A stretch of DNA of 64,000 nucleotides, taken from positions 41,368,698 to 41,432,697 of the forward strand of contig OW121855.1 of the NCBI GenBank assembly GCA_933228895.1. The letters are read 5' to 3'. Within the stretch, counting starts at the first letter, position 1. Every line of letters starts with the position of its first letter. This document shows positions 25,445-38,393 of the stretch, one piece after another. The translations under genes and the position numbers were made by a program. This stretch comes from Platycnemis pennipes. Lineage: Eukaryota; Arthropoda; Insecta; Odonata; Platycnemididae. The notes below the pieces were generated by a model. It was not told where the DNA came from. It saw nothing but the letters and a program-made list of their open reading frames with translations, and did no database searches.

Positions 25445-25600
25445 AATGAAACACAATGGTATTACTCCACACTTAATTTTAATAACCGAAACCCGGGTCG
25501 GCTATTAAAATTAAGTGTGGAGTAATACCATTCTATTTCATTAATAATATCACAAACTTCGACAAAGTCACGCCTTAAACGATTTCTTATACTTGTGTAA
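25445..25600. mobile_element. Penelope-like solo terminus, 40-bp fold-back
   Basis: Arms 25445-25484 and 25503-25542 are reverse complements with 2 mismatches in 40. They surround accgaaacccgggtcggc. The piece caaagtcacgccttaaac follows, as in the copy at 20.3 kb. attactccacac and ttttaat occur in the same order as in the other members. No reverse transcriptase is attached. Confidence 0.65.
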
Positions 25601-28040
25601 CGATGCTTGTTGTTGCTTCAAGAGCTGAGTTTATACAGCGAAACGTCGAACCTAACTTAATCTTAAGTTCGATTTGAAAATAACCATAGCACTACTTCAC
25701 ACTAATACGTCGGGTTTCGAAGCCGTGGACGTTGTGATGTCAAGCCGGCGCGTTACCACTGCAAGTTATTTCGTACCTGGGAATTAGGTAGATTTTTAAT
25801 TTTCACCTTCTACTGTGCTTCTTAGATTATAATACCAGTTTTTCGCATTCAAGTGATGAGTACATTTTTTTACGTATTAAATCTAATTGTACTAATGCTC
25901 CATTATTTGGATTCACCAAAGTGATGGCGATGGCCGGATTCAAATCATTCATGGTTCCAGACATGATTCCGTGACATTCCGGCTGTTGGAGGTCTATTTT
26001 ACTTCTCGCCTTCTATTCTTATGATATAATTTCTGTTCCTAGTGGTTCATTTTAAATATATTAACCACTGTGATAATATGATATAATTTCTGATTGCTGA
26101 ATACCGTTGGAATAAAATTTTCAAATAAGTACAGTATTTCTTTGAATATGTCGCTTAATCATTATCTGCCGGGCATTTGCTGCTAAATGAATACTTGAGT
26201 CGACATCTTGTTTACCGTCTGTTAAAAGCTATAAGATCCAAAATTGCAAACCCGACATCTCCTATTAGAGCTAGTAAAAATCTAGGCGTAGGCCTAATAT
26301 GAAAAAATTACCTACTCTCAACGCCTCTTATATACTATGTACACTCCTTGGGGAGATAGTATAGAAGTAGATGCTTTACTAGTTATTATAACATTTAATG
26401 TAATGATCAAGAGAAAATGGTTGCTTATAAAAATCATAGATTATAAATACTTCAAACGTATACAATATCTATTTTCTATGTTCCATCTTTGAAACTTCGA
26501 GCTGTTTGACTGTTTGATGATGTCTCTATCATCTTTGCCATAAACGTGTGAAATCATTGTTCAAAATATAATTGATGGATTAAAACTTATCCTGAGTAGG
26601 TAGGGCCAAAAAGTGCTATAATTTTCGTTAAATAATTTAACAAGTTATTATAAAAGACCGCCAAAAGTGTATGTTAACTTAAATTCTCGAGAATGTAACT
26701 TAGGCTCATTCCTTTCTCTTTCCCGTTGTTCAATGACAGTTGCAGTGTTAATGAATAGCTAGGGATAATAATGTTGGTATAACTGGAACTCATACGTACA
26801 CAATGTTTTCAACTTTCACTTGGTGCAACAAATGTGACATAAACATATTTTAAATTACTAACTTTGCAGTGAGAGTGTGAATTAAAACTAAGATTTAAGA
26901 TAAAATGTAATAACATCCCTCATAGGTAGCAAAAAAATACCCCGTAGGAATTTCTTTGATCGATTGATTATTTCTTATGAATTCTATTGCCATTTTTACC
27001 TTAACGACGTGCTATAGACCAGGATAGTTTGGCGTAATATTTTTCAGAGTTCATGTGTTGGTGACAGTATTCGAGATAATTAGTGCCAATGAAATTCGTT
27101 TTGTGATAAAGTTAGTAATTTTCCGCTGGGATGCACGTTTCGTGGCCGCAAAAGGATCATCCCGAATTTTTTTTTCCGCAAGCTAACCTTTTAAAAATAA
27201 ATGTGCAGGATATGATGACCACCTCTGGTCAACCGATTCAGGTTTTTGTAAAAATGGAGCCAAAATACTTTATAATGGAGGACTGCATGTTGATGCCGAC
27301 TGAAAAACTAAATATCCACCCGTGGTGAAGCCGGTCCGAGCGAATTTATATTTTTCAATCTCGTCATATATATTTTTGAACTACAATCGCAATGCCAACG
27401 ATCACAATTCAGCCCCCAGCCACCCTCTCCTCCTCCATCCCGCGATTTGACCACCCCGGCCGCGTTGTGTACCACCACCCTGCCTCCCTCGCTCTGTCGG
27501 CTGTCATCTCCGCGCAATTGGCCCATTCAAGGGACACCCATCCCCGCCCCCTTATTGTTGCGTCCTCCGGAACGAGACGCGAATATTAAGTGGGCCCGGT
27601 CACGTGATTCTCCGGTGACGTTGGACAGAGAGAGGGAGGGAGGGAGAGGCCTTTCCGCCCGATGTCGTTCGTGAGCGAGTGTGTGCGTATGCACCGACCC
27701 GCGGTTTTAAAATTCAGCGACGAAGGAGCATTAATGAGGTCATTTTGGGAATCACTCCTATTATTTTTTCCCCCATTGCAAATATGTATTCCGTCACAAA
27801 GTTTTCGTGTGCACGTTTTGTTTATATTCTGGGTGAGCGGATCCTTTTTTCCCACCATCTTTTTTTATTATTTTCTTCATTATTACTTCCTTCCGTCCTT
27901 ATTATTTTATTTTGGTTATTCAGGGGAGGCGACCGACAGCTGAGGTCATTTGCGCCATTTAGGATAGGTGGGTGATTGGGTAATGGTAGGAGTTTTCAGG
28001 GAACGGAGTAAGGGTGGAGAGAAACCCGGCGTCGGCATTA
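25601..28040. other. No supported gene; CpG-rich block at about 27400-27720
   Basis: Most is AT-rich and unassigned. A 65-residue frame at 27131-27328 (ending MPTEKLNIHPW) has coding-like codon use but matches nothing known. The CpG-rich block behind it contains a CACGTG site near 27600 and could be a promoter. Confidence 0.35.
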
Positions 28041-28045
28041 GCCTA

Positions 28046-28245
28046 CTCTTAACGAAAGGCGCCAAGGGGACCACGACTTAACGTCCCATCCGACGGACGG
28101 AGTACTGAACTTGAAATGCCCTCTACTAGGCACTCAAGTGGGGATCGATTTTCTACTGAAAAATCCGCCACTTCCGGGAAACGTACCCAGGCCCTCGGGA
28201 TGGGAGGCCAGTACTCTAGCCACCACACCAACCCGATCCCCATTT
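28046..28245 (-). mobile_element. tRNA-derived SINE
   Basis: On the minus strand a head with GTGGTGGCTAGAGTACTGG and a B-box-like GGGTACGTTTCCC (28176-28188) leads into a tail containing GGATGGGACGTTAAGTCGTG. A related tail motif occurs in the SINE at 54.75-54.96 kb. Confidence 0.65.
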
Positions 28246-28424
28246 TATTTTCGCTAATCTAATGACCATCATTGCCCGTGCCCACAAATCCCATGATCCA
28301 AGCCATTGCCGAAAATAGCAAAATATTCCTTATATATCTCTAATGTCATACGAACAGCATATACATAATAGTATTATAAGTAAGTAGGGATTAATTAAAG
28401 GTAGAAGAGCTATTTAATTATTTA

Positions 28425-28833
28425 TTTATCTATTTATTAGTCACACTACTTCAGCGATGTACCTGCCATATATTTTATTCGCCAATGGCATCGTATTAAT
28501 AATTATGGAGTGATTTTGACTTGGATTTAATTTTACTCGTTTTAATACAAAAGTTTGTAAATGTTGATTTCGTAGGCAGAATTTAATTGGGCGGCGATTA
28601 TGGGTGAAACGCTGCACGGCATTGCACAGGTCAAAATTATTCAAAATTTGCAACAAGCTGGATGAAGCTCTAACCACAGAGATGATGTGAAAGCAGAAAC
28701 GAAGCTCAATCAGTGATGACAATGGAGGATCAAAATGCCCGGAGGGCTTTCGTCGCCGGAATGAAAATAGTGATGCGCAATAGTTGAGTGCATTATTTGC
28801 GCAATTTTCACGGGAACGTTTCAATGGCTTCAT
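28425..28833 (-). mobile_element. Possible LINE C-terminal remnant
   Basis: A 130-residue frame ends LANKIYGRYIAEVV and has the spaced Arg and Asn pattern seen in C-termini of non-LTR reverse transcriptases (FTHNRRPIKFCLRNQHLQTF). Its stop is followed on the minus strand by aataaatagataaataaat, a likely LINE tail. There is no catalytic motif, so the call is tentative. Confidence 0.4.
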
Positions 28834-28859
28834 TAGCGATGGAGGAGAGTAAACAACAG

Positions 28860-30030
28860 ATTCGGCTCAGAGTGATGTTCAATTTGTCGTGTTAAATTTC
28901 AAAGCCACGGGAAATATTTAATTTTCGTGAAAATTTTATGAAAGTACGAGTTATCCATATAATTGAGTCAATTTCAAAAAAAATCCAGAATGTTTTGGGT
29001 CACGATAATTACGATTTTATTATCACTGTCCACTTCGGCTGTAAATGCGTAATAAGAATTCATTGTCCATAAACTTTGTCCATTGCCTTTTCAATCAGTC
29101 CCCTTTATGTGGAGCTTACACTACCTGACTAACATTTTCCAAGCAAATGTGCCTTTGAGCATAACGTAGCCTATTAGTTATTCCTGGGAAAAAAATTCCG
29201 AACTTATTGGTAAAGGCATTAATTATCTCAAGAACTTCCCGCAAACTGCAATGCATGCAGTTGGAGCCTACGATTATAAAATTCCTTATTCGATCGCATG
29301 AGTTTACAGAGTTCCATTCAGTGCCATTAAACGTACCGCAGAATTCTCTGAACTTTAGACATTAAACCTTCATCTTGTAAGCGTTGTTTATGCCACCATC
29401 AAACGCTAACAGAAGGAAAATAACCCGGAAATTGGCGTGAAAGCGTTCGCAGATTTCGCGACGCTCCCCACAATACCTCCCCTATTTTGCGAACATAGGT
29501 TCTATGATATGGCTTAGTGCCTTTGCTCGAGATTATTATACCATGAGAAATGCCGGTTACCCTACTGCAATTTGTGCACTTGAGAAGAGTATGCTGTTGA
29601 TTGAAGTTGACTTAAGAGCAAAACTGAATGAGATTTCAAATCGTTCCTTTGATATCTGAGAGCGTAGCTTCGTAGAACAAAATGTGTGAAGGCATTTACT
29701 CGGAAAGTGATATTTATCTAAGTATGTACTTGCATATTCGAGAAGCGTCGTTCATATGCCTTCATTAACCTAATGAAGGCAAGTAAAAATGATTTCGAGT
29801 TTAAGAATTTAATTATTTTTCAATGCATTAATCGACTAATATGTGATCCAGTCTTAATATATAAATTAATAGTGATAATTTCAGCATCATTTTCTGACTA
29901 GATGAGCTATTCATGGCTGAAAAACACGCCTCTCAGGTTTTCGCGAAATTAAACGCGAAAACACCCTCCCTCCTAATTCTTCCATCTCTTCCCCCCTCCT
30001 CTAAATATTGTTTAGATCCACTATACCTTC
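28860..30030. other. No supported gene
   Basis: No exon was recognised. One copy of the fold-back terminus cctattttgcgaacatag lies at 29481-29498. Confidence 0.5.
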
Positions 30031-30129
30031 CCTATTTTGCGAACATAGCTCCCACAATCTTGCCTCCGCGCGATAAAATTCCACGGCCTACGTGGAATTT
30101 TATCGCGCGCACCTACTTCGCTAAATAGG
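30031..30129. mobile_element. Small fold-back element with 18-bp perfect stem
   Basis: The outer 13-bp ends cctattttgcgaa and, inverted, cctatttagcgaa differ at one base. Inside, cgcgcgataaaattccac (30067-30084) pairs exactly with 30092-30109 over a 7-base spacer. It is 99 bp long. The left end occurs again at 29481. Confidence 0.65.
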
Positions 30130-30579
30130 CCCGCTGTCAAATTCGTGGTCGAACTAGGCCATCGGCGGAACGGCAGAAATCGCAATGAGAGCGGCATAGG
30201 TGAACATTCTAATTCCAAACGGGCTGCGGGCCGTTGATAGCACGGGCAGAACGACCAGCGAGGGCGTGTGATTAAGGGAGCGCTAGAGGTTTCGCGGATT
30301 CACCATTTCTCTGCATATCTCCAGGCCCTCTTTCTCCTATCCATTCCCTTTCAGCCTTTGTCAACCCTTCCCCCTCCCTTAATAGCAGAGTATCCCCCCA
30401 AAAAGAAGTACTCCGGCTTCCCATGTCACAGGACTCGGCCACGGGGTAGGCATATCCGTCTGCATCCAGATTTTTCCGAAACTGAATGAAGTGTTACAGA
30501 TACCGCGTTCACCCAGATTCCTATTTTGACCTAATGTATCTCTATTCTTTTCTATATTTATCTCTTTTCTCTTTCTACT

Positions 30580-30735
30580 GTTCGCTCACAGGGTAAACCC
30601 CTCGCCTGCCAAGCCAAAGGTCGCGAGTTCTAATCCCGCCCAGGTGGGTTTTTCTCCATCTGATATATGAATGTGCATGTTTCGTTCCTCGTGCAACATA
30701 ATATGCATAAAATAAATGCTTATCTCATTCCATCC
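30580..30735 (+). mobile_element. tRNA-derived SINE
   Basis: On the plus strand GGGTAAACCCCTCGCCTGCC stands at the A-box position and GAGTTCTAATCCCGCC at the B box, 25-30 bases later. The tail is AT-rich. Confidence 0.55.
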
Positions 30736-30739
30736 ATGC

Positions 30740-33713
30740 GTCGCTCCCTGTGATGCCATTCACCGAACTTCCTCCAAAGATTCGCGTAAAAGTTGAAAAT
30801 TTTCTTAATAGAGAACAAAACTCACTATGACTGCTCACTCTAACTTCAAACAGTTACCTAAATCTTTATTCCAATTATTCAAAAATATAGCATGCGTTAC
30901 TAGCCTGTAGTTAAAACGATCGATATTTTTTTATGTTCTTGATTCAAGGCAACGATCTTTAATTTTGCATACCCTGGAGTCGGTGTTGCTAGAATGATCT
31001 CTATTACATTTGGCCTATTTTTTAAATCACTCACCAATAAGTATTCAAATACACAACAACGAACCACTTTAATGAATAAGGTTTTCCATTACAATGATTT
31101 TTGCATATTGATATTTTCCTCTACATTCATATATATTTATTTATTCTATAAAAACACATTAAAAAAGGCTTGCCTTCTTCCACTAAAGGCATACATCAGT
31201 TAATACATGTATCATCTCTTATCATAACTAGTATTAAGGCTGTCACCATATACCTTGCAACCAGAATTATTATTGCAACCACATTACATATTAATTTTTC
31301 TCACGTTTTACCCTTTCATTTTGCTGATGTTCTCATGTAATTGAATCCATCATATGTGTCTTCTTGAGTTGCATTTCTCTTGTTTTTTCAGTTGTTCTTC
31401 CCTTACCCAAGGTCTCTTTATACCCATTTCGTAGTTTGTTAGATGGATAGACATTATGCAAGAGTCCCAATTGTAGTTTGAACTTTAGCTTCATTATCAG
31501 CGGCAGGAGTGGGCCTAGAATCGCTCCTTGAAGCATGCTCTTAGCTAGTGAACGTGTGGAAGCTGATGCGGGAGAGAAAGATGAGGGTAGAGGGCGAATG
31601 AAATTTGAGAGGCAGGCTTGTTACGCAGGGACTCAATTAAACGCGAAGCATTCAATGAGTCGGTTGTATCCTATTCTCCCTCGTCTAAGAGCACTTCGAT
31701 AGCGCCAGTGACCGACTGTCCACCGCGAGTCTGGGCGTAACAGGAAGTCCCGCACCAATTAAGCCAGTTTCAGCGTTCCCCTTTCCTTCCCTCTCCCCTC
31801 ACCCCAGGGAGAAACGTTGATGATTCCGAGGATCTAGCCATCCTGCAGGACAATCGTCCGTTGGTCTTGCCGTCATTTCCTCCCGGGAGACCCAACGATG
31901 AAGTTTGCGTTACTCTCGTTTTCGAGAATGGCGAATTCGGAGAGTCGAGGCCCGGACACTCGTTATCACTCCATGCAAGCTAGCGTGAGTGAGTATTTGA
32001 TCCTCCATGCCTAGTGCCTGGTTTTTGGCAATGCGACATCTGCGATGCACGCAGTCTCATTTCATTAAACGGGGCAATCGAAACGATCACCGATTGCTCA
32101 TTTCCCTCACGATCTTGCCTCCCGCAATTCGTAATTGATGCACCCATGAGTGCAACTCAGCACCGTTCAAAAACTGTTCAAATTGCCCACGTGTTTACGC
32201 AATTATTTGGGAAATAAAACATAATTACTCGATTAATTTTAGCTAAACATGAGAAGAGCCAGCAGCAGGAGCGACTTATGAAGCATTCGCAGTTTTAGCT
32301 AATAAGAAGGAGATATTAAATCTCATCCCAAAAGTTAATGCTGATTTTTTCCCTAGAATCTCATTCAAATAATATGAGGATTTCCTATGGCGACTCTATG
32401 ACTTAGGTAGATGACTTTGCAGCTTCGTGCCACACTCTTACCTCTCTCCCTGGGGAATTAATGTAAGCGAACGAAAATAATCCCTTCAGGAAGGACTTCA
32501 CTTCCAAACGTGAGCGTGCTTGCGCAGGGCCTGGATCTGCCGTGAGGCCTAAGCGGGCAGCCGTCCAGGCCTCCAACTCGTAAGGGGTGTGGCCGACTCC
32601 ACATGGTGCTCGAAATTGGGTCGAGGGAGAGGCGAAAAACTCCAGAATGCGCCGGCCATATGTTTAGTTTTAGAGAGGAAAAATTTTGCTCCAGCGCGGA
32701 AACGTCTATCACGACCCATTGATGGTAGGGCAGAGAGGGAGGGCCCCCTGGAAGGTCCTTCTACACTGGGTGCTCAAAAAAAAACAGGAACTAATTCGGA
32801 CGCATCCTGTATGCGGGCAGGAGAGGGTTCGTGAGTTCAACCCAAAACATCAGCTTATCAGACCCCATCCGCGTAATAGGAACCGTGAGACATAATTTGT
32901 GAAAAGCCGTCCTCAAGCGTCTTATCCAATATCGATTGTACCGCAATTACGCGTTTTGAATTTTAAATTAGAAAAATCAAGTAATCATCCTCGGGGAAAT
33001 CGTAGGTACATCCCCTACTTCGTCATTTATGAAATGTTTTAATTGAAAAGTTGACCCTGTTCGTAGTACAGAGTTGAGACCATCTTCTTGCTCGATCTCG
33101 CTGCCATTAACGATATTGCAAACCCATCTAGAATCTAATTTTCCTAAGTTGTCGCCTTAAAGACTCTCTGTGATCTATCTATCTCTCTCTTATTAGTATT
33201 GAATGGCTCAAAACTCCAGAAAAAATTAGACGTATTTCCGTATTTTATCCGCTCTCCCATGTACAGTAGAAAATGTCACGCGAGTTCGCGGGCATAAAAA
33301 TAATCCGTGATCAATTTCCAAGTGATTGCAATTAAGTACAGCTTCTCACACCATTTCACCTTACACTATATTTTCCGTTCTGCACCCAGAGGGAAGTTGA
33401 ATGTATAATGTAGGCACACAGACGACACTTAAAATTCTTCCGACCCCGCCGGAGTCCTCACTCACTGGCAACACGCGTCCATGACTAGTTAAACGTTATT
33501 GAACTCGGAACAAGCACGACCTCTAGCAAGGAAAGCTTCGCGCCAGACGCGCGGGCAGGCTCGCCGACGAGAACTTCTCGCACACCTTCCGCAGTCCACC
33601 TTTCGTGGCTGTAGGTCGATCGGTCGAGGGCTCCCACTCAACGGAGGATCAAGGCTGCCTGCCGCTCGTCGAATTCCCTTTCTTGTCATCCGCGCTCCTT
33701 TCCTCCTCGGCTT
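30740..33713. other. Region 3' of the NRF-6-like gene; no confirmed gene
   Basis: The 3' untranslated region of the minus-strand gene should begin at 33713 and run to lower positions. No clear AATAAA on that strand was found close by; ATTAAA at about 33038-33043 is a possible signal. A GC-richer block at 31540-32000 holds a candidate exon (31810-31983). Confidence 0.45.
31810..31983 (+). other. Candidate terminal exon (weak)
   Basis: A long pyrimidine run ending cccctcaccccag precedes an open frame of 57 codons, DDSEDLAILQDNRPLVLPSF through GRPNDEVCVTLVFENGEFGE to a TAG at 31981. The opposite strand is also open, and no family is recognised. It may be chance. Confidence 0.18.
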
Positions 33714-33865
33714 CTACATCCCGTCCTCTCGGTCCGTTACGTTCTTACTCTGCTTGTTTGAGCCACCCTCCAGTTCCTGTAGTTGGTTGTTGAGCTGCCT
33801 CTGCGGTCCGCCGTTCGAAGAGGCGGCTTCCTGCTTCACCTCTGGCTCGTTTTTATTCCTCGAAC
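33714..33865 (-). CDS. NRF-6-like gene, terminal exon with polar tail and stop
   Basis: The acceptor ctctccccttttcgacaag precedes GT at 33865. With the G from the previous exon this gives GGT and continues SRNKNEPEVKQEAASSNGGP, then QRQLNNQLQELEGGSNKQSK and NVTDREDGM, ending at TAG (33714-33716). The tail has about 50 residues, is rich in Asn, Gln, Glu and Lys, and follows the last helix, as expected for a cytosolic or luminal tail. No motif is recognised. Phase match, pyrimidine tract and a clean stop support it; the tail sequence itself is not conserved enough to confirm it. The open frame on the opposite strand here (33499-33918) is a shadow. Confidence 0.72.
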
Positions 33866-36800
33866 CTTGTCGAAAAGGGGAGAGAAAAAAATGCCACTCA
33901 GTTCACATAGACAGATAAGTACTACGTATCCATTTATTGATTATTTTGGTAACTCAAGTACTGAAGTATCATTTTTTCATCCCGTCTTCTTCAGCTTAAT
34001 GTCTATATCAGCACTCTTCCAACAAATCCTCGTTAACCCCTCTTCGAGGTGTTGAATCAAGCCCTATGTTTTCACGAGAAGCGATTATGGGATAGGGTAG
34101 GGTATAATTATCAAAGTATAATAATTAGTTCGAGTCTCCTAAACCAGCACACATCGTAGGTAAATTTTTTAGCCCTGAAAGCCTGATAAAAGGTGCCTGC
34201 TCTGATCGTGCTGGACAGTACCATGTGCAAGCAACTGAATGCAACAAAATATGGTTGGAATTCAACACTTCATTGCCCGCGCCCTAGAATTCTGTTTGAT
34301 TCACAACAATATGGCTCCGTATCAAAATGATCTAGCTAAAACTAAATCTAGTCTTTGAACGTGGCGTTAGGCATGGTCAGTACTTCTCCATGCAAATATT
34401 AGCTTGCTATGGCTTTCCTCTCCAAAAATGAGTTAACAAGCATTAGTGAATATATTACTGGTTCAAATATGTGCGCCCTAGCAACCGCCTGCGTGAAATC
34501 AAAAGAAAAATAATTCCACAGTGAACGAGTAGTGATCTATTCGATAGCTTAGCGAGCGTCTGTACTGCCCAAACGTAGGGACATAATTTTTTTTATTATG
34601 TTTGGACAATGTTTTTAAAAAGGTGCCTTGAAACCAAGCAAAATATTTTAATATCGTTAAAAATCATGATAATAAGTGTATGGAACAACTTCATTTTTAC
34701 CCTCATACCTTGCGTTGGATAACTATTTCTTTCTCAACAATAGTACTTCAACCCTTATGGTCGCAGGCGTGGTAGAAACACATAGCAGCGTTCAAGGCAA
34801 AATAACAAAATTTCGTCCGTAGAACGTCCATAGCCAATTCAGTAAAAAAGTTTATGAACTTCCAGATGTACGTGAACCATGAATAGGAACTCAAAGAAAA
34901 GCGAGGTAACTTTTAGCGTAACTCCACGAAGTTAATAAATAGTCTTGAGGTGGTAGTGAACATTTAAAGCACGACATCTCGATATTCAATCGGACTGACG
35001 TGTTTGTCTACTCCATACAAAGTGAAAGGAAAATATGAAACGTTTTGTTGATATTTTGTACTTTATGTGTCCCCTGTTTGTACTTTTCAATAGTAACACG
35101 AGCATGTAGAGTAATTATTATTGGAAAATAAATTTTCAGCCTCACTATTCCACAAATCCATTCGCAGATGTAAGATTGCGTTAAAAATTTACATGATTAT
35201 CCATGTTCGTTTCGGTACGTGATATTTTTGCTATCTTTTACTAAACCGCTTCGTCAGTGCGAAGGAATGAAATATGGCACACCTTCCCGCTCTCAAGAAA
35301 GATCCTGAACTGCGGTGGAATGCCATTAAGGCGTGATTGCACTCGGTGCAAGCATGCTCCCGTCTTGAGGGGTTTTTCTTGGCCTGGAGCACTTCCCTCT
35401 CGCGGAAAGTTGCAAGTTAAGCATTGTCAGCGAGGGCGAAAATTTCAGCGGTAATTGAATTTCAGGGTGATATCTTGCCACGGGAAAATTATTTACGGAG
35501 GCAAGTAGCGAGCACTGGAGGAAGGTCTAATTCTCTCCGAACGATCCGAAGGGTAAAAAAAAGAGGTAACAGGGATATATATTGGGTACTTACCTCCCCC
35601 TAGGATAATCTTCTCAAGTCCGATGATCGGAGACTCGAAGAGCAGTGTCAGCACGAAGGAGGCTCCGAAGGAGAGCACTATGTCTCCCGATGAAAGCCAG
35701 ATCTGTGAACGGAGCGAAAATCGTTAACTTCGAGGAGAAAATTCATGAAACATCGCGTTGCAGAAGAATGATCACTTTAACACGGTTAATCAATTAGTAT
35801 CTGTTATACTTTACCAAACCATGCTCCAGCTCATCATAGCTATTCAATATTTTGATTTATTTCCACTCTTTGCCCAGGGCCACAATTAAATAATAAATAT
35901 ACGAAATTATATGTATATCTAGGATCCAAAATTTTGAAATATCTATTGCTGAATTATCGTAGTGGACAACTTCACAGTTAATTACATACTCCCTTTGTTA
36001 GCTTTTACCTTTAATGTATAATTCTACTATGTAAATTATTCTTTAAAGCCTGATTAAGAGCAGAGTCATTACATCGGTTTTATGTACCAATGTATACATG
36101 TATGGACATATACACTTGAGCAATCAGGAAAACTATTTTGAAAATTTAAATCATATACCTCTCGTTCATCTTCCCTTAATTTCAGCCCTAAACATTTACC
36201 ATGGTGTGATGGAGCGTTTCAAATTATTGAAGCTCATTAAATAAATATGCAGGTTCATCATAATCGTCATCGTCATTATCGGTCAGCAATCCTAAGATTA
36301 GTTTGACGCAGCCCTCTCCTCGATTCTTCTATCTGCCAACCACTTCATATTGACGTAGCTCCTCTCTTACAAGTCCTTCACAATTTGCTCTATATACCTC
36401 ATACGAGGCCTGCCTTTTCCATTTTTCCCGTTCACTTTTCCCTTGACGATTGTCTTCATTAGGTCATCGTGTCTTAATATGTGACCTATTAAGTTGTCCC
36501 GTCTTCTTTTTAAGGTTTTCAGTAGACATCTCTTTTCTCCCACACTTCTTAAGACTTCTTCCTTTGTCACTCGATCGATCCATTTTATCTTCATCATCCT
36601 TCGGTGGCACCACATTTCAAATACTTCCAGCCTGATGCAGATTCAAGTTTTGAAAATGTTGAATTGGCCAGAGTCAGATTATTTGGTTTTTCAGGGGAGG
36701 ATTCAATTTTGAAGTGTCTTTCGTATTTTGCAAATGTGTTTTCGATGAAATTCAAATTCAGTGGTGGTGAAAATTTTGGAGGTTATTTTTCTAAAATTGC

Positions 36801-38313
36801 TTGTCTCTGGGTTGAAGTGTTGGTTGTTGGCGCTTGTCCACTATCCTACTCTTCCGTGGTCCTGTGTTCAAATCCCAGTGACGGCAAAGATTTTTAACTA
36901 TGATCCCGGTATCTATTTCAGAGCACTTAGGGTGCAGTATACCACCCGTAGTATGAGACATCGTACAATAATATTGATATTTTATTGCAAGGCCGTGGAG
37001 CTTACATATTACAACTTACTTCCGTTCTAGTAATTATATTTATTTTGCAAATATGCAAAACCTTTGCCTTCAAAAAATCAAAGTTTTTCTCAGGGCCGTC
37101 ATCAAGTTTTCTCGCCCATTGAAATAAACCTGGCTATTCGACTTTTCTATTTTCTGGGCTTATTGCAATTACTCAGCCGCAAATATAAATTTTAACCCAC
37201 CGATCCTACTTAGTATTCTTGTCCACGCAGCTGATTACGATTCCGTCTGCGGAGTACATGAGATCGTAACAGATACCCTGCGACTGGGATTCAGGTACGG
37301 TTTTAATAAATGATATAATTTTCTAATGCAGTCCTTGCTTTCTCATCAAGTGGGGAACAAAATCCTCGCTGCTGCGAAAAAATTGCATTGAGAAATGACT
37401 TGAGCGAAATGGGACGTTATAGATACGGATCGCGGAACTCCTGGTAATGGGGACTTCAGAAAATGAAATTATCAATCGCGGAAAGAATTCCTTCAACTAT
37501 GAGGTTTTCTGAACGAATCGTTGAGGTCTTCTTTTTTCTCAATAAATGGTACGCGATCAGATTTTGAAAGCAACACCATTAGATTTATTAGCTTTCTTTT
37601 GTCCAATCTGATCCATTTCTGGAATCTCTAGGTTCAAGAAGAAGCATATTATCGTGCTCCGAATCATTGAGCAACTTCCTTCAAGAGAAGCACGTAATAT
37701 ATTAAAACTATGTAAATTACTAACCAGATTTACTTACTCAGGTCAAAGTTGAAAGAGAAATAAAAATGACCTTCCGTTGACAATTCATTCACGCAGGTTA
37801 AAATGCACTGATTCCCGATGACTTATTTTGCATTTGAAGGAAATAAGGATAATGATTTTGAATGTGACGAAGATTATTGGAAACCGCACATCAAATATTT
37901 TCACCCGAATGCGAATCTGATTTAAGGTAAATTATTATTACAGCAAATAATATACATTTTCTAAAATTAATACAACTTACCAGGTGATATATCGAGCCGT
38001 AGTAAGGACTTCGGGCTGAAGCTACTGTATACAGCTGAAGCGCTCCATGAGTAAGGAACGCGCAGTATGTCATTCTACTGAGAGTAATAATTGGAGGCCA
38101 CACCAAAAACGGCTTCAGGAAGTCTGTTTGGTAGAAAGGAAAAAGATGCATGAGAATGCTGGAAGTTTAATGCCACCGGCACGCAAATCATATATTTCCT
38201 AAGTAATGAACTGAAAAAAAATATATATATGATGATAATACGATTATGTGCATAAAAAAATATATAAATTGGACATAAGACAGCTGTGATGAAAAGATAT
38301 TTTTTTATATATA

Positions 38314-38393
<80 letters not shown>

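Larger units (their letters stand above)
35703..37980 (-). other. Intron of NRF-6-like gene (between second and third visible exons)
   Basis: This 2278-bp intron carries a 5'-truncated RTE-like LINE copy (about 36253-36634) and a possible tRNA-derived SINE (about 36790-36960). Nothing else was recognised. Confidence 0.8.

Noticed and set aside
25032..25508. 158-residue plus-strand open frame
   Set aside because: It lies in a CpG-rich stretch with few stops by composition, ends inside a Penelope-derived palindrome and matches no family.
33499..33918. 139-residue plus-strand open frame
   Set aside because: It is antisense to the terminal exon of the NRF-6-like gene and shows no domain.
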